DNA of 64,000 bases from Cricetomys ansorgei (Eukaryota > Chordata > Mammalia > Rodentia > Nesomyidae): NCBI GenBank assembly GCA_026225945.1, contig JAMJFZ010000107.1, forward strand, positions 49,056,501-49,120,500, written 5' to 3'. Below the pieces are notes generated by a model. That model was not told where the DNA came from and searched no databases. It saw only the letters and a list, made by a program, of their open reading frames with translations. This document shows, in pieces, positions 56,545-64,000 of this stretch (within the stretch, counting starts at the first letter, position 1; every line of letters starts with the position of its first letter). The translations under genes were made by a program, and so were the position numbers.

Positions 56545-58437
56545 ATTATTTAGTTAATAAGCATTTTTTTCAAGGATTGACCCATTAGACATGTATGATA
56601 CATAAAACTGAAGTTGGGAAGGTCTGTGATAGATAATCATGAGTTTGCATAAATTAGAGTTAAGTTTCTATGTGGGGAGTATGTTTTTAATAAATCAGAG
56701 AGACAGTGTGGAGACATCTTCAGGTTCTAAATCTGAACCTTGTATGGGGACACTCTTACTTTCTGGAATAAGATAAAATTTCCATTTAGGCATCCAAGAA
56801 CTTAGTATAGCTAATTTAAGAAATCAGATGTAAGGTTGAGCATTAGAAGTGATTTTGCATCTTCCAGTGGGTGAGAATGACCATAGACTCTGGAACTCAA
56901 AAGTGGCTCAGCTCTTATAGATTAGGGGGCATGGTGATAGACACAAAACAAAAGAGCAGGCAGAACCTGGCACAAGATATAGGAAAACCAACTTATTTTC
57001 AACTTGAATAATAGCCTAGTGAATCTCAGACCTCTATTATTTCCCTGAAATTTCTTTTTTGTTTTGTAGGTCAGGTTTCTGAGTCTCATATGGGAAAATG
57101 CATAGTTAAATTTAGGATGGAAATAGAATATAAATAGCTATTTTAGCAGATTGTAAGTATTGAAAAATTACATGTCAAAATTGAGAATGTAAAAGTTAGA
57201 TTCTTCTGGGTTTCTCTACTTTAAATTTCTTTTGTATTTTTCCTGTGTTGATAGCATTAATGTGAATATTGAATTATATTTTCTTTCGAAATCGTGAATA
57301 TGCTATTTATATGCAACAGAGTCTTTTGTAAATGTATTGCATGTGGTTTACCATTTATTTTCTAGAGGTAATCTTAAATTTATTTAAATATCCAAGAAGC
57401 ACTTATAATGTATAATATAAATGCAATAAGATGAAAAAATCTAGTTTTATATTATTATTTCAGAGGAGTATTTGTGGAAGTTTTATGTATAGAAGGAAAA
57501 CATTATGTTCCTGACCCTGCATACCAAAGCTCCCATGGATGAATTCAAACACTCCCATGACCTGAGTACTGCCCTCTATGTTTGGTCTGGTAAAGCATTG
57601 TATTCAAATTCCAAATGTGTGTTAAAAGACAGAGAGTGGCTCTTTAGATTTCTTAGCTGGACGCTTTCTGATAGTATATCATTTATTTCTAATAGTGCTG
57701 AAATACTTACTGTGGTGTTCGGTATTATGCATGTATTTTCCTTATCAGTATAAAGTCTTAGAGGATGGAGGTTGTCCTTATGTACTTTGACAAAATCATA
57801 GACCTTGATGTCTTGGGATGTCTTGGTGTCTTGGGATGAATGTTAATAAATACTTGTATACATGCAATAAAATTCAATGGTAACAAAGAGGCCACAAAAG
57901 CATCAGAGGTAACAGTAGGATTTGGAGGGAGAAAGGAAAGGGTGGAATGTTTTAATTTATTATAATCTCAAAACAGTAAACACATGCAAAAATTAACAGG
58001 CAACTGAGAAAATGTTTGGTGTTTAGTTTTTAATGGAATGCTATCCCTTTAAAGGATGTAAATGGTTATTAATTTTGAACATTGCAGGATTCAGTCCTCC
58101 CTATGTGGGTTTTCTATTACCATTTTGGTACCCTCAGTTTAGCATACGTTTACCTCCACTCAGCATTTGTTGTGCATAGTTCCTTCTTGTTTGTGAGAGT
58201 GGATGGTCCAAACTGCTTCTTATTTGTATACCCAGTACTTCTCTTTGCACAGTACCCTTTGATAAATTATCATTTAGTTTTTATTAAATTAACTAATGAG
58301 TGCTTGTTTCAATAATGTTTTCTACTCTAGAATAAGAAGCAATGATTTTAGATATCAATATGCTTAGGAGTTCTTCTTAATTGTACCTGCACCGATGTTA
58401 AAATCCCTTAGATTTGTTGCTGTTAAATGTTTATATA

Positions 58438-58440
<3 letters not shown>
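56545..58440. other. Unique DNA, no gene seen
   Basis: No family is recognised. Frames at 57505-57753 (82 codons) and 58082-58315 (77 codons) have no domain or context. The first contains an ATG but no detectable codon periodicity by eye. Confidence 0.45.
57805..57838. repeat. 10-bp-period minisatellite
   Basis: Roughly three and a half units of GATGTCTTGG / TGTCTTGGG run together. Confidence 0.85.
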
Positions 58441-58443
<3 letters not shown>

Positions 58444-58468
<25 letters not shown>

Positions 58469-58470
58469 TT
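58444..58470. repeat. (TG)n microsatellite
   Basis: About twelve TG units. Confidence 0.93.
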
Positions 58471-58481
58471 TGCCTTGTTGT

Positions 58482-58905
58482 TAAGGTCTGAAGGTGTCTT
58501 CCCAAATTCATGTATGGGAAACATGATCCCCACATGTGTAAGACTAGAGGTATAGAATCTTTAAGAAATGGAGTACAGAAGAGGACCTTTACATCATTGA
58601 AGACACTGTCCTCTGAAGTGATCAGTAAAGTTCTCGTGGGACTGATGTTTGTTCCCAAAGTGGCAATTTGCTGTACATAAGTCATCTATAATCACTGAAT
58701 CCCTCTGGCTTTCCATCACACCATGTAATTCCTCACTGCTGAGTGTCCTCAACCACAGGCCACTTACCATAAAAGCCCTTCTAGAGCTCAGTAGATATTG
58801 GCGCTATACTTTTAGCATCTACAACTAGGGGCCAAATAAGCGTTTCTCTAATGTACTCAACCTCAGGAATTTTTATTTAGCAACAGAAAGTGGAATGCTA
58901 TGACG
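58482..58905 (+). mobile_element. MaLR (MST/MLT-type) LTR, plus strand
   Basis: GGTCTGAAGGTGTCTTCCCA, AATTCATGTATGGGAAACAT, GAACCTTTGGGAGG-like decay, AGTGATCAGTAAAGTTCTCG, AATCCCTCTGGCTTTCCATC, CACTGCTGAGTGTCCTCAAC, and a 3' part with TTTTTATTTAGCAACAGAAAG follow a MaLR LTR in sense. The copy is old; borders are approximate. Confidence 0.6.
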
Positions 58906-59621
58906 GTGTTAGTAATCACATTATTATATTGCTATAATTATACACTATATCTAGCCATCATGCATATAACTTTGGACAACCAATTATAGTATAACCACTA
59001 TGAACATTACATCATGGAAATTAGGAATGATTTATTATGCTGTCTTAGATATAAGTTTATGAATATGTGTATGTAGGTTTTATTTATTTAAATATATTCA
59101 TAGACCTACTCTATATAACTATTGAGATTGATATTTTAAGGATATATTTGAAGATAGACAAACATAGCAACTTTAGATATTGTGTTTTGCAGTTAACTAT
59201 TTATGAACTTGAGGTCAAAATATAATAAGAATGCTTGATGAGATCAGAAAGAGTAAATTTTAATTCTTCATAAGAGCACAAGAGCAGGTTCATAAGGAGG
59301 TCATTGTAAAAGTATTTCCTGAGGATGACTAAGTCTTTTCCTGGAAGACATCATTCAGAAGCCAGCACCTAGATGAGAAGGGAAGTCATTGGTACCAGGT
59401 ACAGAAGCAGAAACTAATGTAGGAAGTTAAGGAAGAACCAGTGAATGAGAAAATCACAAACATAGCAATTACATTCAAATAGTTCTTTCCTTTATTAAAG
59501 TAAAATATTTTCAATATATAAATGTAATATATTCAATATATATTATATATTTTCAGATGTTCAAGTCTCCCATAAAATAGTGTAGCATTTGCTTGTAACT
59601 TCTACATGAATACCTGTATAC
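58906..59621. other. Unique AT-rich DNA
   Basis: 59505-59555 is nearly pure A/T (ATATATTCAATATATATTAT). No gene or family is recognised. Confidence 0.5.
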
Positions 59622-60120
59622 TTCAGAAAGAGTCAGTGTCACACAAGAAGTGACTTTTGAGATGAGTCAGTCCATGCAGGACAGGAAAAGTGATAAATCA
59701 GAGGAAGAATTGGAAAAGTGAGAAAATGCCAAACTCTCACGATATAAAAGCAGGTTCCAGCTCAGAAAGGAGTTACAGGAACAGTCAGACACAGGCAATA
59801 CAAGGCAAGAAGTCTGAAGCAGACAGTGGACAAGACACAGAGAAGTTTGAACCAGAAAAGTTCCTTGAGTTCAGTACAGCTCTGAGTTCAGAAGGAGCTA
59901 GTCAGATTGGTTCAGTCAACAATAAGTCTCAGAGGATTATTAGATTGTATGGAAGTCTAAATGCTCTAGATCGTATGGAGGCTGAGGCTGGAACTTTCCA
60001 ATTCTAGACTTAAGAATAGATTGTAAAGAGGCAGAAAAGTTCCAGGGCTCCAGGACTAAGAGCCGAGGATTGAATTAGCAAAAGAATAAACAGCTTTTTG
60101 AACCTGAGTCTATGGCTATG
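59622..60120 (+). mobile_element. LTR-like element, copy 3 of the three-copy family (5' part absent)
   Basis: It starts at the block AGAGTCAGTGTCACACAAG and lacks the B1-like modules present in copies 1 and 2. It keeps GAGATGAGTCAG, GATAAATCAGAGGAAGAA, TATAAAA (59743-59749), GTTCAGTACAGCTCTGAGTT, GAAGGAGCTAGTCAGATTG and AATAAA (60085-60090). The 105-codon plus-strand frame at 59690-60007 lies wholly inside and is not a gene: it starts mid-LTR with a non-ATG codon and matches no viral protein I recognise. Confidence 0.75.
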
Positions 60121-60826
60121 CAATATGGAATGTGAAGTGAAATGTATTTCCTAGAAAAATACTATATACAACATGCAATAAAAATTATGGAAAAGAAGTC
60201 CTAATTGTGATAGAAAATGAAACTAAGTGGGAAGGATCGTTAGAACGTACACTCATGTTTTCCAAGGAGAATGATCCAGATGAGTCGTGGCATTTGCTGG
60301 TTTTATTTTGAGAAATGGGCTTGGAAGAAGGTTAGAGTGATACCTAAAGTTAGAAATTATTGCAAAGTGAGATTAGCATAATGCTTGGCATCAGTGGCAT
60401 GTCTATGATTCTCGTGTAATAGCAGAAGGACACTAGTACCGTATGGAATTTGATTTTAAGGTTGTAGAGTTATGCTAGATTGCTACTGGGCAACAAATAT
60501 TTGCAGGCACTAATTTTGGGGGGAAATATATTTGAATCAGTTTAAGGACATGGTACACTGTAAGCTACAGGCATAATACCACTCACATTGAGAGCTCAGC
60601 TTTTCCAGATAGCAATAAGAATCTTTCCCAGTCTAACAGAGCATTGACTCCCATGGGCCTTCTCTGTGTACCTTGTTTTCAGTGGATCAGCGATGTAGAA
60701 CTTCGAGAAACTTGTGATATCTTTAGAGGTGAAATTAAACTAACAGGTGCTCTTAATGACTGATATTCATAGCTAAGTTTATTTCTATGAGTATTACTTT
60801 TAGTAAAATACAATTCTCCCTTTCTT
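60121..60826. other. Unique DNA, no gene seen
   Basis: No family is recognised. Confidence 0.5.
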
Positions 60827-60827
60827 T

Positions 60828-60901
60828 CATTCTCTCTCTCTATACACACACACACACACACACACACAGAGAAAGAGAGAGAGACAGAGAGAGACAGAGA
60901 G
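60828..60901. repeat. Compound (TC)n(AC)n(AG)n microsatellite
   Basis: A short TC run, about thirteen AC units and then AG/ACAG units. The Ser/Val/Cys-rich minus-strand frame over 60679-60918 is partly its translation. Confidence 0.94.
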
Positions 60902-63900
60902 TCATAGAGCATTTTCAACTTACCTCAATTTTTCAGTGAGTTAATGTCAATAAAGCACCAAATGCAGAGACAGGCACATTCCAATCAATCAAGCAATGTC
61001 ACTTCCCATAGCATTTCTTCAGATTTGAGTATTTATATTTCTGTGTTTAAATCTAGAGTTTTTCATTCTAGAAAGAGATCTTCTTATGAAAAGCAAAAAT
61101 TTTAATGCCAAAGTATAAGATCTCCTAGTGTATATTCCTTCTCATGGGTATGATTGGAAGGTGATTTTTTACAATAGAAGGAATATCAAAAGCAGTCTCA
61201 GTCACCAACTCTGCTTTTTCTGTCTCAAATGCCTTTGTTCTCTGTTTGCTTTACTAAGTTCTCCTCACACTTTTCAAGAATTTCCAATACGCTCCTGTGG
61301 AGTTCTCTACCTGGAAGAAACTGAGATTTTTCTCTACAACACTGAACGTTATCCGTGTATATCACAGGATGTTTAGTTGAATATTTTCATATGATATTAA
61401 GGCTAGAAGAACATTTGAAGTTATTTTACTAACTCTCTAAATGTGAATGATGAGGAAACATGCTGAATCTATTAGTAAGTTGTTCATTGTTTATTTACAT
61501 ATAAAGTTTCTTTGAATTTTGAATTATAGTTATGATGTATCAACGCATTGTAAATTATATTCCACTTTATAAAAGTCTGGATTGAAAGATTCTTAAAGGT
61601 TCTTGCATATCTATACTGACATCTACATTTGGTCAAAAATCAAACCTTTACTAAACAATGACAATAAGAAAAACAAACAAACTTGGTTTTATTTTTCTAA
61701 AACAGACTTTCTCCTGCCCTCATATTTTCAAAAATATCACCACAAAATTTTATAATGCCTTCTGGGTTAACATAATTTTCACTCATTCACCTTGCTGATC
61801 TATGTCTGGTTCAGGCCTAAAAACCTTGCTAGAGACTGATCTTATAAATTCCTTCAACATGCCATCTAATGCTTCATGCATGTATTTCCTATACCATAAA
61901 TTTCTATCTTGTTGTATATGCATAGATTGTTCATTGCTTTTCATAACTCAACAGGGAGGTTAGTAAATCTTCCTATGGATAGGGATTTACCCAACATGAT
62001 AGACTATGGTGTTCAATTATTCTTTTTTATATTAGGGAGGATAATTTACTACATGTCACATTTTATAACCACTGAAGTTACAATGAAGGTCTCCAGAATG
62101 TGTTAATTATGTGCCTAGAGCCAATGTACTTTCTAGTCCTATGAGAAATATCATTTGTTGTCATTTATTAAAAGAGATTAAGAATATCTGTGAGGGAAAA
62201 TGAAGGATGCTGCGAGATGTGAAGACACGGGAAACTTTCTCTGTGCAATACTGATTTGTGTGGCTATCACATTACTTTAAATTGAGAAGCTGGCTTACAG
62301 TAACCAAATGAGGCTCGAGTGAAATTGTATTATACATTCAGTGAGGTTACTTATTAACCAGCACATATTCCCATTACACAATCATTGTGGCAACTCAGTG
62401 AAAATGTGGAGAAAGTGGTTATTTCAAAGCACTTATCCACTGGCTCACTTATCCAATGTGTTCAGATAAATGAAATCTGACAGGATTCCCAGCAGGGTTG
62501 CTGTCAGGATAGTGATGCTTTTGATTAGATACCAAAGAAGGCCATCTTCTGAGGCTATTATTTGGATTAATTCCCAGGGCTGAGAGTTACCACCACAGTA
62601 TCGTTAAGAAGAAATTGTCTTCCCTAGTATTCAAATACAAATAGGACTATGAAATTTGAAAGAATTGGGGAAATCAACTGCAAAACTCATCTTTGAAATT
62701 GTTTTGTGTAGTATAGAAATGAAAGAGATAAGAGTCCTGTGAGATAAATTCGAAGTGGGTGATGTGCCTAGCATGCCAATTCATTATCTCAGGGGGCAGA
62801 ACTGTGGCTTTGTAGAAGTTCTTATCTGTTACATCACAAGACAGGATTTTCTAACTTTAACACCACATTGCTAACATTATCACTGTAGAGACGGAAATGT
62901 CTGGTAAATTGAAGAGCAAAGATAAGCTTTTCTATAAATCTGAATCATAGTGCCACTTTAAAAAGAAAATTCTTTGATAACAATAGTATTAAGCCACTTA
63001 AATTAATCAATTAATCATTTATTCTAGTTGGGGGGAAAATATGGCCTCAAACTGAGATATATGTGATAATGTTGGGATAAAATACCACAGGTGTATGATT
63101 TCATAAAAGTCATCTGAATAGTCATGAGAGTAAGATATTATTGCATGAAATTTTCTTGCAACTCCTAATGTGTGAACACACAGCCATTTAAGTTAGGAAA
63201 TCTCTTATATGAAACAGAGATTTTAAAAAAAGTTTGCAAAATGTGATTTGTTGCTTACTTATTTGTCGCTACTCTTCTTTGTCAGGATCAGAAAATATGG
63301 TTAGAAAATAAAGGTGAATGGAGAGGTGATGAGGAGACTAGAAAATTTAGGAGCGTGACGAGGAATGATGGAAACTGAAGAGAGTGTAGACAGGGATACT
63401 TTCTTCTAAGGGCAGAATATACGATCACTGACAAAAATGAGAGAAGAACCCTATCATTAAAGGCTGAGATTCTTGCCAATAAGCAGGTAACATAGCTGTC
63501 TGCTAACCTAAAAATATTCTGACCCGATTTTAACATGCATGGGAATTCTATAACATAATGTGAAGGGATGTTCAGAGGAACTATTTGCTCTTGTAAAACT
63601 AAATTTATTATTATTTTTGTTTCTATCTGCCATGCTTTATTTAGAATAAATAAATGGCTCATTGTACCCTTAAAGGAGGTAAAACTGAAGTTTAAATACA
63701 AAGTTCACCCCTAAAAAAGCATCAAATTATAATTTATTGCATAAGTAATATCCCAATAGAGTGTCTTTAATATAGCAGTGAATTGGAATGGATAAATCTA
63801 GTTTAAAATTAGAAAAGCCATGTCAAGTATAAAATCTCAAAATTTTTTTCTATATTATATGCATGATTTCATCTGGTGTACATCCCACCCTTGCTTAAAA

Positions 63901-64000
63901 ATCCAGTGCTGTAGCATGTATTTGAAGCTGATCTTCAAGGCTGTACAGGGGGATAATAACCTGTCATGATAGGAAGGCTCATTCTTAGGATGCCTTTTCA
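60902..64000. other. Unique AT-rich DNA to the window end, no gene seen
   Basis: No repeat family is recognised with confidence over 3.1 kb. The longest frame is 137 codons on the minus strand (63288-63701); it starts at a TTG codon, its first ATG is at residue 14, and it has no recognised domain. Frames at 61128-61376 and 61909-62106 are shorter and equally unsupported. Confidence 0.5.

Noticed and set aside
59690..60007. 105-codon plus-strand open frame
   Set aside because: It lies wholly inside LTR-like copy 3 and is disrupted in the equivalent part of copies 1 and 2. It has a non-ATG start.
63288..63701. 137-codon minus-strand open frame
   Set aside because: It starts at TTG, its first ATG is at residue 14, and it has no domain. 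About one frame of this length is expected by chance in 64 kb of AT-rich DNA.

Overview
The window looks like a gene-free, AT-rich piece of a muroid rodent nuclear genome, either intergenic or inside a long intron. The organism call rests on the repeats: B1, B2/B3-type and B4/ID-type SINEs, rodent (Lx-type) L1 3' UTRs, a URR1-type hAT transposon and MaLR-like LTRs, together with many long dinucleotide and tetranucleotide microsatellites. The species is not determined. I saw no dense young ID elements (expected in rat) and no obviously young mouse B1/B2 copies, so a vole, hamster, deer mouse or similar animal is possible. All family names come from remembered consensus sequences, not from a search.

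No open reading frame in the window is convincing as a protein gene. The longest ones are translated microsatellite, antisense L1 3' UTR, LTR, or a length expected by chance in AT-rich DNA. No rRNA, functional tRNA, CRISPR array or bacterial-type operon is visible. Two short exon-like blocks (12283-12335 and 16843-16926) have splice-site-like borders and are offered as weak candidates only.

Layout: 1-12 kb is mostly unique AT-rich DNA with scattered B1, MIR and B2-type SINEs and TA, GATA and AAAT tracts. 12-25 kb is mostly unique, with an ID/B1 composite SINE, a B3 SINE followed by a GA-rich tract, an ancient diverged repeat at 22.2-23.1 kb and a B4-type SINE near 25 kb. 26-32.5 kb is an L1 graveyard, mostly antisense. 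It is interrupted by an LTR-like element, several TATC/TATG tracts and, at 30290-30936, an intact solo LTR with TG...CA ends, a perfect 10-bp terminal inverted repeat, a perfect 6-bp target duplication and many retained CpGs. 33.6 kb holds a URR1-type DNA transposon. A second L1 block, minus then plus, lies at 48.5-53 kb. MaLR-like LTRs lie at 42.4, 53.8 and 58.5 kb.

Three diverged copies of one LTR-like family lie at 38.6, 51.5 and 59.6 kb, all on the plus strand. Two of them carry iterated B1-like modules at their 5' end.

The most unusual signals are not genes. Two long perfect inverted matches between otherwise unrelated sites (42 bp: 7828-7869 and 11388-11429; 35 bp: 55734-55768 and 56498-56532) look like templated insertions. 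The second is joined directly to a 12-bp forward match from the same donor neighbourhood. I did not find evidence of a new multi-gene biological system here.
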